From: Norana najaformis
Lineage: Eukaryota; Annelida; Clitellata; Crassiclitellata; Hormogastridae
NCBI GenBank assembly: GCA_964023275.1
Contig: OZ029913.1
Span: forward strand, 53,088,144 to 53,152,143
Direction of reading: 5' to 3'
Length of the DNA stretch: 64,000 nucleotides
Part shown: positions 13,801 through 25,204 of the stretch, one piece after another
How the letters are laid out: each line of letters opens with the position of its first letter
Numbering within the stretch: position 1 is the stretch's first letter
Made by a program: the position numbers and the translations under genes
The notes under the pieces: model-generated
Database searches by the model: none
Told to the model about the DNA's origin: nothing
Seen by the model: only the letters and a program-made list of their open reading frames with translations

Positions 13801-16800
13801 AATCAGCAACCATTTGCATTGGCAAAACAAGCTTGAGTCATACTTAAATATTTTAATAAAATACATACATACTACCATCCTTCATATTATAAGTAAACAC
13901 ATGCAAGGAATTATATATATATATATATTAATATATATATATTAATATATATATATAATATATATATATATATATTAATATATATATATATAATATATAT
14001 ATATACACACATGCAAATCTAGCGATGAGTCAACTTTTTATCCTAAAAATGCAGAATTATGACAACTGTCACATAACTCATGCCTACTCACACAATATTA
14101 TAGATAAAAACTTAATGTTTCATCAGTAAATCTAAAAATCAATTATTATTCTTTGTTAGAAATTAATTTTATCACCTGCATGTGTGGTTTAAGAATTTTC
14201 CATGAATGAGCATGTGCAACTCTGTAAAATATATAAAACACAATATATGCAAACGTGAACAACCATGCCACGTGATATTTGCTTAAGACTATTTTTACTA
14301 TTTATTTTAACAAATGTTCATGGCTGCTTCAGATATTACTAATGCATCAGTACACCATCAGTGCGCTGTGAGAATAATATCATCATTTACAGCTCTTAAT
14401 GAAACTAGACCATCAGTAGCGTGATATATTTTCATAAATTATTATTAATGCCAGGAAGCTAAACAACAGTAACTCATTTTTAGCAAAATGGCTGCATAAC
14501 AATCAAGCATCTATCAGGGTGTGCTGTGAAAATAAGTTTTTCATTTGTCGATTATAAAATAGATTAAGAATATTTTTAACACACCTACCATGTTGAAAGT
14601 TTGGCAGTTATCTTATTATTACTTAAATTTAATGAGATACATGATACACTATTAGAAGTGATCTAAAAAAGTCTAACTTTGAAAAGCCACTTCTCAGTGT
14701 TCCAGGTCAAAACAAATACAAGCATCACATATTTGAAAAATTATTCCTGTGCCTTAGTGTATTTAGAAACTCCCATATAGTTCTATGAAGTGGATAGCAC
14801 GATAACAACTGAATAATACAATATCACAATAAAAACCGGTGAATGCTGCATCAGACCTAGTTATGATATCCACACTCTTTTCAGTGCGCTGTGAGAAAAT
14901 AACATCACCTGCAGTTTCATCCATATAAGCTTTTAGTTTAAAAATCCCTAAACTGGAGTCTAGGGATAAGCATTAACATCAAATATCATAGAAGCATTGC
15001 CAGCAGCAGAGTGTTTGAAGGCTGGATAAGCTACACATGCTATGCCCTTTTCAATCAAATCCTGTTTAAATAATCCAAGTAACAGCTATCCAACTGCTGA
15101 GTGTACATATAAACAATGAGCTTGCAAGTTCACAAGATGTGTCCTAAGATTTTAAGCAAGCTAAATTTCCCAAGAATTGCATGATATCATTGAAACACAT
15201 AAAGCCCAGGCTTAAAGGGCCATAAAACTAAAATGCAAGACATTCTGTGGTGTGTGAAAACTGGAAAGAAACCACTTACGATTGTGACAAGTAGGTGATA
15301 GTTAACTGAAGAACCCTTGGGGTAATGTATTCTTTGTTGCGAAAATGGTTCAGCAACTTCAACAGGACTTCCAGAATACCCGCTGTCACAAAACAAAGCA
15401 TTTCTTTCAAAAAAGCATCCAAACCCAAAGACTCAAATACCAAATGACACAAAAAGCAACTGCCCATCCAAATCCAACAATTACTAATTAAGACTGCACA
15501 TTCATTAGCAGCTTTATATTTCTAAAATACAACTATACAGGCCATAAAAATGTACCTTAAACTTGGTTATAAGCATAAAGCACTATGCTCCATAATCAAT
15601 GCAATTCGACGGTTTCTGTCCCAAGAACTACATAACATTACTAACACCTTCTGCTGTGAGCAATATAATGCTAAGAATAAGGATTGCATTTAAGATTATA
15701 CTAAATCATTATATTAATATCATACCTATAATTTTACTAATATTACATGCTATATTTTATACAAGTTTAAAATTGCTTGAAAAAATCAAATTCTTTCTCT
15801 GCACTGACCTGAAAACGTTTTTATGTACCATTCTGCAAACTTGTTGTACTCCTTCATGACATTTCCTGGACTTCCATACCTGTATTTAGAAAGAACTTAA
15901 GAATCAAAAAAGTTCAACAACTTTTTTATCATAATTTCAACAACTTTTCTCTTCTTGAAGTAATCCTTGTTTTCTGCATTTCTGGCTTCATCTAAAGCTT
16001 AATAATTGACAGCGACCTTGATAAGACCTGCATGAATACCCATCTAGGTACAGCAAAAACTGAAATGACAGAACTGTGGTGTTTCCTTGTTTCTATCTAG
16101 TGTTAATATTTAAAAACCTATATCACCCTTTCAGCACAACGAAGAATCTGATTTTCAGTGAACCAACATAAAGCCAACTACCAAGAGTACTTCCAGAACT
16201 GCAGGCATGCCTCTGTGTCTCCTTTAGTAACCAGTCACAGTGTCATTTGCCAGTACATCATAGTCACATAGATACAGCCCCAATAACATGCTCGAAAAGA
16301 GATTGACTTATGCCACAGAAAAAGAAGTTTAGGAAGATGACAAAATTATTTGACTCTGTGTTTTAAGGAACATCTAAAACTCTGGTTTATATAATAAACA
16401 GTTGAAAATACCGTTCAAAACATCTTGTCAGTATGTGGAGAGCCCATTTTTTACACTTCCACCAGACTAAATCTGGTCTGTCATCTTCATCAACCTGGTT
16501 ACACTCCTAGACACAAATCAAATATAAAAACTTAACACACATCTTTGTAAACACTAGTGTTTTAAACTTGCAATTTTAATGTAACTGTACACAAACTTTT
16601 ACTTTTTCCACCATCCAATTTGCAGCATGGTGGTCTATCAGTAACGAATTTGGTCAACGATCATGCAGTTGCGGGTTTGACTCTGTGTAAAGACCCAGGG
16701 CAAGTTGTCTGCACACGCTATACCTGTCACCAAGCAGTATAAATTGGTACCAGCATAAGCTGGGAAGTAAGCGGCAAGTTCTGTGATGTACTGGCCCCAT

Positions 16801-19800
16801 GTTCAGGACCTTGGGATTTGTCCATTGCTGGCTCAAGGGCCTAAAGAAAAGGAAATAAATGCCTCCCCTATGTCTCACTTTTGGAATATGGGATACTTTA
16901 CTTTGGCATCCAATCAATGACAATTTTGTGACACAATTCATAGAATAGGTTTACGTAAATTTAAACATTTTGTATTTTAACTCAAAACATCCACACATGT
17001 ACACTAGAAATGTTCCAAGCTGCACTACAGTCCGACAATGCACAATCAGAAAATCTAATTTTTGTATATGTATAAATCTGCATCCCACACAAGAATAATT
17101 AAAGTAGAAACATTAAATACCACTTTTGGGGTTTTTTCAAAATTTGTTCTTGTGAATGTATAAAAATCATTACGTGCATATCTTTGATTCATAATTGAAA
17201 CAGCATTATAATAGGTTTAAAGTCAAAAGCAGGTTATAATGGAGTAAATCACTGGGTAAAGTGGACTGTTTTCCAAAAAAGCTTCATTCTGCCATTCATG
17301 GATGAACATATGTGTGGATTTACCGGTGGCACTGGTCTGTCGGTCACTTGTCGAACCATTTCCATCCAGTTAGTGAAAATTTCCTTAGTAACGATCTCCA
17401 TGGGAAGAGAGAACTAAGCAAAACAGTAATATAATAAAAAAACAGCCAAACACAGAGTATCTAATTTGAATGCACAAAATTCAACATATTTATAATGCAG
17501 CACATGACCACAATTAAATTACTGTTTGCACATGTTTTTCAACACTAAATGAGTCAACGGTAGACATTTCTCATCAACTGAGCAATGGCATTGCCGAATG
17601 ATTCAACTGGGCAATAACCAACTTTACACCTAAAAGGACAAGGCAACACATCAAAAGGTCAGGTCCTTTGGCCTTGAGGCTAAGGTGAGGCCATAAGGCT
17701 TAGCATAACTGGCAAAATCCTCATGCTGGTATCAGTGCACTATTAATATTTACAAATAGATTTTCGCAACAGAAGAAATCGTTTTGGAGCCTGAGACAGA
17801 TTCAGCATCTCATCCCCAATGAACAATTTCTTCACTACTGGAAAGTGCAGTATAAGGAAGCAAGAAAACTATCAAACAATGTAAGAAAAAATTAGTGAAT
17901 TTGTTTCCATGACAAAAAGCAGCATTCTTACTGAAGTTTCCGACTGGCCTAAATAAAGCTAAAAAAAACTGATGTCTTGCTGAAGAAGAAGAGCAGTCGA
18001 TTAAGCTAGGCTTGCAGCAGTCATTAGCATGAAATATTAATGTCTTCATTTTTTGTAGCCTTTGCACACAAGGCCGGGTGGCCAGTCCTCTCCCTCGCCA
18101 CCGATCTTCCCACTAATGGTGTACGGTCAGCGTATTCATTTTAGCTGAGTCGGCTTGGAGCCACAAGTGGAGCCGAAATCTTGAAACAAATTTCTGCTCT
18201 GGTGGGGATTTGAACCCCAACCTATCGACAGTCCAGCATGCTAACCGCTAGACTACAGTGCACTCCTGCCATAAAAAATAACCACTCCAATTAATAAGCA
18301 ACTACTCACTAAAACTGGAGAAACTTAGGTGAATAAACAATAAAACAGATTGCTGCACCTGCACTAGCGAAAAGAAGATCTTGAGAATTTGCTTCTGAAT
18401 TATAACCGATGCCTCCGACTGATCAGGAAGGAGACAAACAAGCATGTTTTGGATCACAGGCAGAATGTGAACCATGGCTTCGTGAAGACACTGACGTTCT
18501 TCTGCCTTCTTGTACCTGGAAAATTAACTCCTTTATCCTAACTCAGAAACAATTCTGCAAACTAAAAGAAGTATTGTAAGCAAGCATTCTGTGCATTTTC
18601 ACATCAAATAAAAAAAGTTAAATAAATTATTTATTTATTAATCTGATTTTGTTCAAATTTTTTAACTTAAAGATACCGTCAAAGTATTAAACTAACAGCA
18701 GTTAAACTTTCTCTATTAAAAACACTAAAAAACGAATCAGAATGGTTAATATTTTCTCCTGCTCGCAAAGCGATGTGAGAAGCATCATCTGCAGTTAAAA
18801 AACTCTCATTTAGAAGCACAAAAAAGGAGTTCCTTTTCACTCATCAGAATAAGTTTCTTTTAGCCAACATGACATAAAAACTAATATAATGACTTCTACT
18901 TCATCATTATCATAATGCCCAAGGAATTTGTTGATTATCATGTAAAGCTAGATCATAGCCATAAATCAAAATCTTCTGAAGAAGCCATGTCGAAATCTGT
19001 AGTCAGGAAAATCACAAAGCACACTATGGTGGGAAAAAATTAAAACTGAAAGAAATGGAATCAATGAAAAGACAAATCCTAAATTAGGATACTAGCATGA
19101 GTTTTTAAGCCTAACGAAATACTTGGAAAGACAATAAAACACAAGTTTCAGTCCTTACAGCCGGACACTGTTAAGCTGAAATTATTAAACAGATTTTAGA
19201 AAGTGGATATTACTCAAAATGCTTCACGAGCTTGTACAGGCAGATCAGTGACCCAAGCCAGGTATTGTGTTGATCTGACGAAATACAGGTCATGATCTTT
19301 TCTAAAAATCCTGGCCATCGACCAGGGTAGTCGCTTTTGACTATAATTGTAACACAAACGGACAGCTGAGCCCTAAAAAGAACAATTAAAACAACATCAG
19401 TTAAATGATTTTAGCATTCTTTTAACAAATTCAGATGTTTTTGCTTTAATTTAATTTTAAGTGTTACAGCATTTAAAACTATTTAAGCTACTCTAATGCA
19501 ACACTGCCTTTTCAGTGTTTGAAAGGCCTTCATCTAGACGCATCTACCATCTAAAGATGTCACATAAAATACACTGAAACTTTCTTTACTGCTTGGAGTG
19601 CCTTAACTTTTTCTATTTAAAGCATTTCCATAATTCCCATTCAAGGAAACGATTAAGTTTAAAAATTATAACCCCTAAAAATAATCCACAGCACTTGTAC
19701 ATCTTCAGTTTACTATATGCTATTCTCTGCAAAAAAGTTAGCATACCAGCTTGATAAAAACAATCTCTAAAAAACCTCTAAACTTTATAGTTGCTACGTT

Positions 19801-22800
19801 TGTCCAGCAACAAGGAGTCAAAATAACACGATCAGCCAAGCCCAGTACCTGATAACATTAGGAGCAGCAATCACAGCCTGCACGATATTGTCTCTGATTA
19901 TTTGTTTATCGTCTTCGTGAATAGAAAACTGTTTCTCTTCCTCTACCCAGTGATTTGTAATAGTATTTTTTAGAAAAACAGCACCTACAGTGTAAAAATT
20001 ACAATATAAGCAAAATGATTGATTCAAGTTATTTGTAATTTTCTGAAAGTGGAACTGCAATATCGCAAGAAAATCCCTAAAACAAGAAACAATGTAAATT
20101 CTTCTTCTTCTTATTTTTATATTGCAATTATTAAGCACACAAGATTAGTACGTCTGAATTTGAGGCACAAAGTGATTGTGAGTGAAAGACTTGATTGCAA
20201 AAAGCATGTTTGGCATATCGGAAATGTCTACATTGATCTTGCTCTAAATTAAATGAAAATAACAGAAACTCTGAGTCACAGTAGCATGGTTACTAATATT
20301 ATAAAATAATAACATTTCTTATCATTTTTTATTTTATAATATTTATAATATAGTTAAAATAATATTTATTTTACTGCACTATCTTTATCATAAAAAGATT
20401 TGTCAGCAATAAAACATTAACAGGAAATTGATTTAATCTGCTCTCAATTAAAAAACAGAAAACACATAAAAAGATTAAATCATAAAAAAGATATCTATTA
20501 TATACCTGCTTGTCTCACATTCATTTCCAAGTGCTCCGACATTACAATCTGCAACAGTTGTCGTGGAAAGCCGATGATCTTGTTTACCTGTTGGTAGAAA
20601 ATAATAAATTATATGCTCAGAATCTGCAAAGAACTTCATTATTAAATATTTTCACACATTTTCAAAATATAACCATTATAAGACAAAGCAAAAAAGGCAC
20701 TAAAAAACAAAGGTTATGAAGATAAGCAGAAAGGAATAAACAACAGTAAGAATAACAAATGATAAAGAGTTGAAACAGGAATCCTGCTACTTGGGAATTA
20801 TGATTACAACAGACGCAAAATTTCATAATGAAATAAAAAGGATAGCGATGGGAAAAGACGCTCTTACAAAGAGGAAAGAATTAATGAAAGATGGACTGAA
20901 CAGAAACCTAAATTCCATTCTTATGGAATGTGGTCTTATAGGGATCGGAAACATGGACAAACAGAAAATAAGACATCAGAAGACTGGTGGCTGTTTGAGT
21001 TATGGGCATAGTGCAGAATGGGGAAGGTTAGCCGAACAGAGCATAAAACAAACGACAAGGTAGGTGCTTCAACAGGTGGAGGAAAAAAGATCTCTGATGG
21101 CTACAACAAGAACAAGACCAAGGAAATGGATTGGACACATACTGTGAGGTGATACCTTCTGAGAAATATCATACAGAATGGGGGGGGAGAAAAGAAGAGG
21201 AAGACCTAGATAAATGCTACTAGACACGATGAAACTGGACAGATAGAGCAAACTAAAGGAGGAGGCCCAACGACGTCAGGAATGGCGCTGTTGGACATTG
21301 GAACCTGCAAGGGAGCAAAGAACTTGAAGAAGAACCATTACATTTAAATGTACACATATTAGCATTTGACAGCTTGTTTTACTGATCTCCCGAACGTTGA
21401 TTTAAATCAGATTGCATTAAGTAAACCTGACAGCCAGAAAGGTCTGCATCAGACTAACTTGTGTGATCAGGAGAACGGCTTCTACCTTTGATATTCCCCA
21501 ACATTCACCGTTTTGAATAACAGTAGCCAAGGAATTTGCTTATCAAAGGGCGCACATCCTTCTCCGCGCTATATGATTCAATCATCTGCAGTGGCTGACC
21601 ATCAAGTTCAAGTTGACGAACACTTATTATATTATAACTATGACTTATTTCTACAAAGTTGATATATATTCAGGTAATACTACAAACTAAGAGATTACTG
21701 TAAGGCTATTACATATTAGAAATTGCATATTATTGGCGATTTGTTAGTTGTTTGTTTATAGGGAACAGCAAGTTATGATAAGCTAAGTGACAGCTGCAAG
21801 CGATACAGTAACAAAGTGATGGCTTAAACTTAATTTAACACTCAAAGGTTAACTGACGACTACACTGCAATTTGAAAATCAGTTTACATTATGAGAACTT
21901 TACAGCATCAACGAGTTTAACTTTTTAAGAATAGCTTTTTCAATCTTTCCTGGTACAAAAAAGAATTTACATTCACATGAGCATAACTTAAAATTTTTTA
22001 AGCAAAGCTTTTTTCAATTTAAGTCTTTCCTGATAAAAAAAACGAATTTACATTCACATGAGCACCATAAAAACCATGGCAATATTGTGCACCCCAGAAT
22101 CTTGTTTTAATACTGTCTTTAGCAGCAACATCACTAACAAACAACAAATAACAAAGTATTGATAATAATGAGGTTGCTTTCTAAATCAGTTATATAAGAA
22201 TTCATGTTCTAATGAAGCATCTTATAACGAGCCTCTGGTGTACTTCTGCAGCTTGCAATTAATCACCGGCTTTTGATACATTTGTGTTACATGATTAATA
22301 ATGCAACAGTCTGTTGATCAAAATAGGCATAAACAGCACGTTAGATATTCATATTGATTTGTACCCTGAAATTTCATTCGCATTTGCATCAGTATGTCAA
22401 TCACCTAATTCATAAATAATTAATTAATTAAATAATTTGACAATTTGGTCAACAAGAATGCCTAATAATCACTTACATGGTGTCATAATTAATCTGCATG
22501 CTGATTATTGTCAATTGAAATACACATTGAGTCTGGTCAATTTTGTACCTTCATGCATAGGGCCCTTTATAAAATACCATGATTAGCAGCTATACTAATT
22601 ACTATATTATTGAGGTAGCATTATTGTTAGATCATAACATGAAGCTTTGGGAATCATGTTCCTATCCTTGCTATATCATTATCCATGCTAAAATGCCATC
22701 ATAAGGAGGCTTAAGACAGTGACTGTTGAATTATCTGCTGACATATTTTATTTCTGAAGGTGTAACTAGGCCAACTCTAAAAACTTCTTTATAATAAAAT

Positions 22801-24083
22801 TTCTGCATGGCTACACGAAAGAAGAGCTGAAAACTGTTTCTGCAAATTCCGTGAGATGTAGAGTGTTGGAAGTTAACACCTACATAAAATCTTACATTTT
22901 CTTAATACAGGTTACACTCTCAGGAATTCTCCAATACCCTTGAAGTGACTTTTTTGGGAAAGGTGTAGAATCGGCCATTTGCGATCACCTTACTCATTAA
23001 CAATATGGCCATCTCAGATTGAGAGAAGATAGAGTGCTGTTATCTAGTGGAAGTAAATAAGTAAGTGTAATAAACAAAACAAAACAGTTTTAAAGTTCTG
23101 TTCTTGGTGTTAATAAGCAAAATGAAAACTCACAGACCAACATAAAGGCATTAACAAAAAAATAAATTAAGAAAGAGTGTAAGTTTCTACTATGCTGCAG
23201 TATATTATTTATGGATGACTCGCTTACTTATTAATTGTCAACACTAATTTCTCTCAAACTGTGGTGGCCTTACTGTTTTTGAGTAGAGTGATTGCAAGCG
23301 GCCAATTCTACACCTTTACCGATTGTTCTTGAAAAATGGGAGTCATACTCTAAGTTTTTTTAGCTTTAGGATACTGTTAACTGAACAACCATTTCTGACA
23401 AGGAAAACAGTTGTTAAAGGCTTGTGTATTTGACTTAAGGAGGCACACAAATAGAAGATGATCGCTTCTGAGGTTATGCGCAGTCTGACAATGCAACTGA
23501 GATTATGTGCAATTTGACAATGCAATCTGTTGATTTCATATGCCTGAGATTTGAACCCAGGTCACAGAGGTAAAAAAAGGTAATCTAGCCATCTGTTATT
23601 TCCCTGTTAAAGGCCTGATTTGCAACTGTACTTTAAACTTCAATTTAACAATTGCAACTGAAAAATTAGAGTTTAAGTTCTTGCTTCGTTGGTACAAATC
23701 GTTTTAAACTGGACCAAAGTACAAACTGCTTAAAACATGAGTTTGATTAACATATCTCATGGGCCCCATTGGCATACAGACCAGTCCATACAAGTCACGT
23801 GTACATGAAAGTCGAGAGTTGAAAACTAGCGTTACATCTAATTCACAAACAAAAAAGTCGAAGAAATAGCAAAAATGGCGAGTTATTTGTTCACAGAAAC
23901 AGTTTACGAATGATATTTATAAATCGATCATCGAAATACCGCCATATTGACGCGCAATTACAAAAGCAGCCATGCGTTCTGGTATTAGAAAATTCAGACC
24001 TGTTTAAGGTATTCTTCAGCTTGGGGCTGCTGATCCGGAATCAGAGTAGCCTGCAGAGCTTCAATGATCTTCGTCAAGTCCAT
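1895..24083 (-). CDS. IPO7: importin-7 (Ran-binding nuclear import receptor), complete 27-exon gene
   Basis: This is an importin-beta family receptor that carries cargo such as ribosomal proteins and histone H1 through the nuclear pore and releases it on RanGTP binding. Coding exons in transcript order (plus coordinates): 24000-24083, 20506-20587, 19849-19984, 19214-19372, 18359-18515, 17324-17413, 16412-16506, 15809-15879, 15280-15382, 14176-14221, 13530-13629, 12711-12904, 12378-12467, 11542-11707, 10660-10701, 9790-9908, 9114-9239, 8621-8687, 7859-7984, 7316-7413, 6733-6825, 6079-6302, 5537-5685, 4727-4854, 3668-3818, 3395-3511, 1895-1980. Phases agree at every junction and the total is 3099 nt, or 1032 residues plus TAG; I recall human IPO7 as 1038. 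Residues ~20-90 match the importin-beta N-terminal domain ([17 protein letters not shown]). [27 protein letters not shown] and DCFLGLHDRKM are family hallmarks. An acidic stretch at ~877-945 precedes the conserved [12 protein letters not shown] and DQRRAA tail. One gene of this type also corresponds to vertebrate IPO8; I use IPO7 by similarity. All introns are GT..AG. Confidence 0.95.
2040..2200. repeat. interspersed repeat, copy 1 (shared with 13.66 kb)
   Basis: The first ~90 bases, beginning AACGACAAAGCATCA, align by eye with 13668-13760: both run through a CACT-AGCAATT block and then a TCCCTA-ACAGTA block. It lies in the last importin-7 intron. The class is unknown; it could be a SINE body. 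Confidence 0.5.
3278..3357 (-). mobile_element. LINE 3'-end fragment, family B
   Basis: This is a short 3'-terminal fragment of a non-LTR retrotransposon in importin-7 intron 26. Read on minus, it ends with the family B tail (GCGCTGTAGAAATCTCG type, here slightly mutated). The same tail recurs at 12.3, 25.2, 25.75, 40.9 and 42.2 kb. Only the UTR survives here. Confidence 0.6.
8165..8350 (-). repeat. tRNA-derived SINE, family S1, degraded copy
   Basis: Aligns with 16630-16860 (opposite strand) and 62440-62640 (same strand). The shared blocks are CAGTGCATC, a GCTTACAC-GGTACCAAA core and a CACA-TGT-CAAC block, followed by a region that in the better copies carries an RNA polymerase III B-box-like sequence. 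It lies in importin-7 intron 18 and is the most diverged of the three. Confidence 0.5.
9428..9722 (+). mobile_element. CR1/L2-like LINE 3' end, family A
   Basis: The 3' terminus of a non-LTR retrotransposon in importin-7 intron 16, antisense to the gene. The open stretch 9428-9610 encodes the usual end of the reverse transcriptase ORF ([16 protein letters not shown], equivalent to the AGP-LWNSLP motif). The 3' UTR ends with the family A tail (GATGCCTTGAGCATTAT, then CTACAGAAGTC and a GATTA repeat). Heavily 5' truncated. Confidence 0.8.
10968..11075 (+). repeat. interspersed repeat shared with 53.4 kb
   Basis: Begins GTCATCCATAAAGGACATC and matches 53405-53520 for about 110 bases, including AAAAAAT-ACCTACTT and CCTTGTCTGCATT (CCTTGTCCGCATT in the other copy). 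Class unknown. It lies in importin-7 intron 14. Confidence 0.6.
12045..12325 (+). mobile_element. LINE 3' UTR fragment, family B
   Basis: A family B 3' end in importin-7 intron 13, antisense to the gene. It keeps the long UTR block that on minus reads GGTTCCAGGTC-like at 25.85 kb, then the CCCACAACTTAGCTTTCGTTGGG segment (split here by spelling: CTTTCGTTGGGCACTGTAG) and the closing AAATCTAGATT. No reverse transcriptase part is left. Confidence 0.65.
13031..13080. repeat. intronic CAGTGCGCTGTGAGAA motif, copy 1
   Basis: In importin-7 intron 11. Nearly identical to 14344-14392 over GTCAGTGCGCTGTGAGAAT followed by AATATCATCATTT, with the same CATCAGTAC lead-in. Related shorter copies lie at 14510-14550 and 14879-14915. 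Confidence 0.6.
13665..13810. repeat. interspersed repeat, copy 2 (shared with 2.04 kb)
   Basis: Partner of the repeat at 2040: same AACGACAAAGCATCA start and a collinear match for roughly 90 bases, after which the two diverge. In importin-7 intron 10. Confidence 0.5.
13911..14006. repeat. (TA)n tract with periodic TTAA interruptions
   Basis: About 96 bases of alternating TA broken at intervals by TTAATA and TATAATA steps. The whole tract is self-complementary and can extrude as a cruciform. It lies in importin-7 intron 10, 245 bases upstream (plus sense) of exon 10. Confidence 0.9.
14344..14392. repeat. intronic CAGTGCGCTGTGAGAA motif, copy 2
   Basis: In importin-7 intron 9. Shares CATCAGTAC, CATCAGTGCGCTGTGAG and AATAATATCATCATTT with the copy at 13031. 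Confidence 0.6.
14510..14550. repeat. intronic CAGTGCGCTGTGAGAA motif, copy 3 (weak)
   Basis: A looser version reading CAGGGTGTGCTGTGAAAAT and then TTTTTCATTTG. In importin-7 intron 9. Confidence 0.4.
14879..14915. repeat. intronic CAGTGCGCTGTGAGAA motif, copy 4
   Basis: Reads TTCAGTGCGCTGTGAGAAA followed by ATAACATCACCTGCAG. In importin-7 intron 9. Its best match is to copies 1 and 2. Confidence 0.5.
16630..16860 (+). repeat. tRNA-derived SINE, family S1, best copy
   Basis: The left part looks like a tRNA with polymerase III promoter boxes: a GTGGTCTATCAGTAA A-box-like segment and GCGGGTTTGACTCTG as B box. The body contains ACTTGCC-CTTACTTCCCAGC on the opposite strand, shared with 62440-62640 and 8165-8350. 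It lies in importin-7 intron 6, antisense. Confidence 0.65.
18055..18268 (-). repeat. tRNA-derived SINE, family S2
   Basis: On minus, the head reads TGTAGTCTAGCGGTTAGCAT (A box) and then GGGGTTCAAATCCCCACC (B box with a T-arm-like stem), followed by a body with CCGAAATCTTG on plus. It is longer than a tRNA and lacks a complete cloverleaf 3' half, so I read it as a SINE and not a tRNA gene. A second copy is at 55085-55258. In importin-7 intron 5. Confidence 0.75.
20728..21345 (+). mobile_element. non-LTR retrotransposon 3' end (endonuclease-reverse transcriptase, RTE/I-like type)
   Basis: Encodes, with frame breaks, the C-terminal part of a LINE polyprotein: [31 protein letters not shown], then EEKRSLM, KWIGHIL, RRGRPR and [12 protein letters not shown]. 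This order (YLGS-IT, KRKEL, RSLL, WIGHVLR, GRPR, EEAQDR-WR) is widespread in animal LINEs. The central part of the domain is compressed, suggesting an internal deletion. Antisense inside importin-7 intron 1. A related 3' fragment lies at 51725-51870. Confidence 0.8.
21942..22066. repeat. diverged local tandem duplication, about 81-bp period
   Basis: The block CTTTCCTGGTACAAAAAAG then AATTTACATTCACATGAGCA at 21948 recurs at 22029 as CTTTCCTGATAAAAAAAAC then AATTTACATTCACATGAGCA. Preceded in both by TTTTTCAAT. Located in importin-7 intron 1. Confidence 0.75.
22956..23320. mobile_element. MITE-like DNA element with ~110-bp terminal inverted repeats
   Basis: The left end (GGGAAAGGTGTAGAATCGGC) is the imperfect reverse complement of the right end (GGCCAATTCTACACCTTTAC). 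Pairing continues through GCGATCAC/GTGATTGC, CTCAGATTGAGAG/CTCTCAAACTG and ATAAGTAAG/CTTACTTAT, about 110 bases per arm. There is no open frame, so this is a non-autonomous element. A shorter relative is at 39440-39579. No convincing target-site duplication is readable. Confidence 0.7.
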
Positions 24084-24360
24084 TTTTGTTCTGCCGAATC
24101 TGTTGGCGAAATTAAGTTACAAAATCGACCAGACTCCACGTGTATTTCAATACCTATAAAGACACCACTCTTCGTCCAACTCCTGCAGCAAAGCTGGAAG
24201 TAGCGGCCGTTCGAGACAACTTCCGATTCCGGGTCAAAGGGTCAACTATACGCCTGCACCACTGTTACTCAGAGCACGCTCGGAGTAAATTTGGAGTATA
24301 CTCGCTTCAGACGAGGACAAGAACGAGTGCAGAGCCATAATAATCGGCATACACGTAATC
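24084..24360 (-). promoter_or_regulatory. IPO7: importin-7 5' UTR and promoter region
   Basis: The first 277 bases upstream of the importin-7 ATG. It is richer in CG dinucleotides than the flanks (for example GTAGCGGCCGTTCGAG) and free of repeats, as expected of a housekeeping promoter. No TATA box at a sensible distance is obvious. The transcription start cannot be placed from sequence alone. Confidence 0.4.
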
Positions 24361-25204
24361 TAAAGTAAAGTAAGTAAGTAAGTATATTCTTTATTAACCA
24401 ATAGCTAATTGCACATCGGTTTACAAGTATTTAAGAACACAAGAAAAATAATATGCATACAACATCCTAATAATAAAACATTTACGCGTTAAATTGTCAG
24501 CAGGAGAAATAATACGATCATGGGTTCCCTGCTGCCCCAAACCCATAAATTTTTAATTTATGGGTGTGGGGCCGTAGGGAATAACTGAGGGTTTTAACTG
24601 ATGGGAGTATCTGATGTAAGACATGATTTGGGTTGTTCAAGATTGCTTTAAAGAGACGAGCATCAGCTATGTCACATAGTTCATCGAATGTTGGGGAGTC
24701 CCCAGGAAGATAATGGAGACGCACAAGTCTCCGCATCAAAGCCTGAAGCTGAGCCATAACCTGTGCCCCAGCATAGCCCCACCACGCGGGAGAGGCGTAC
24801 AGCGTCCTGGCCAGTGTTGTGGTTCGGACAACGTCGTACAGCTGAGGGCCAGTGAGGCCATGTGCTACAAGAATTCGTATGGCGTATAAAGACTGACGCA
24901 CATGATTATGAATCCGATCAATACGAGAATCAAAATTTAACATAGGCCTACTCGATAGGGTAACACCCAATATTGTCATCTCTGGTACCTTGGTTAAACC
25001 AGGAATCACATTAGGTAAAATTATTTGCTGATTTCTCATTTTTGGCCGGTGAATTATCATTTCACGTCTTTTTATGATTAAGTTTTAAGTTACACGTAGC
25101 CGCCCAAAGGGTAGCGTGGTCCAGTTCAGCCTGGACCATCAAGCTATTGCAGGATGGTATAAGAAGGTAACTAGATATCCTGATTGGAAATGCAGACGGC
25201 ATAA
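24361..25204 (-). mobile_element. LINE family C, 3' part of reverse transcriptase plus tail
   Basis: On minus, an open frame of 180 residues (25060-24518) follows, after one frame shift, a stretch reading SSYLLIPSCNSLMVQAELDH, the sequence just after the catalytic YADD of a non-LTR reverse transcriptase. The frame continues with TILGVTLSSR, the thumb-region FDELCDIADARLFKAILNNP and LRPHTHKL. The 3' end is a (TTAC)n tail at 24361-24380. It is truncated at the right, where family B begins. An internally deleted relative lies at 42661-42838. Confidence 0.85.

Larger units (their letters stand above)
20588..23999 (-). other. IPO7: importin-7 intron 1, 3.4 kb
   Basis: The longest importin-7 intron. 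It holds a LINE 3' end (20728-21345), a local duplication (21942-22066) and a miniature inverted-repeat element (22956-23320). I see no coding exon; the rest is AT-rich unique-looking sequence. Confidence 0.7.

Noticed and set aside
18195-18266. Possible tRNA gene on minus
   Set aside because: A and B boxes are present, but the acceptor stem does not close and the match continues into a SINE body shared with 55085-55258.
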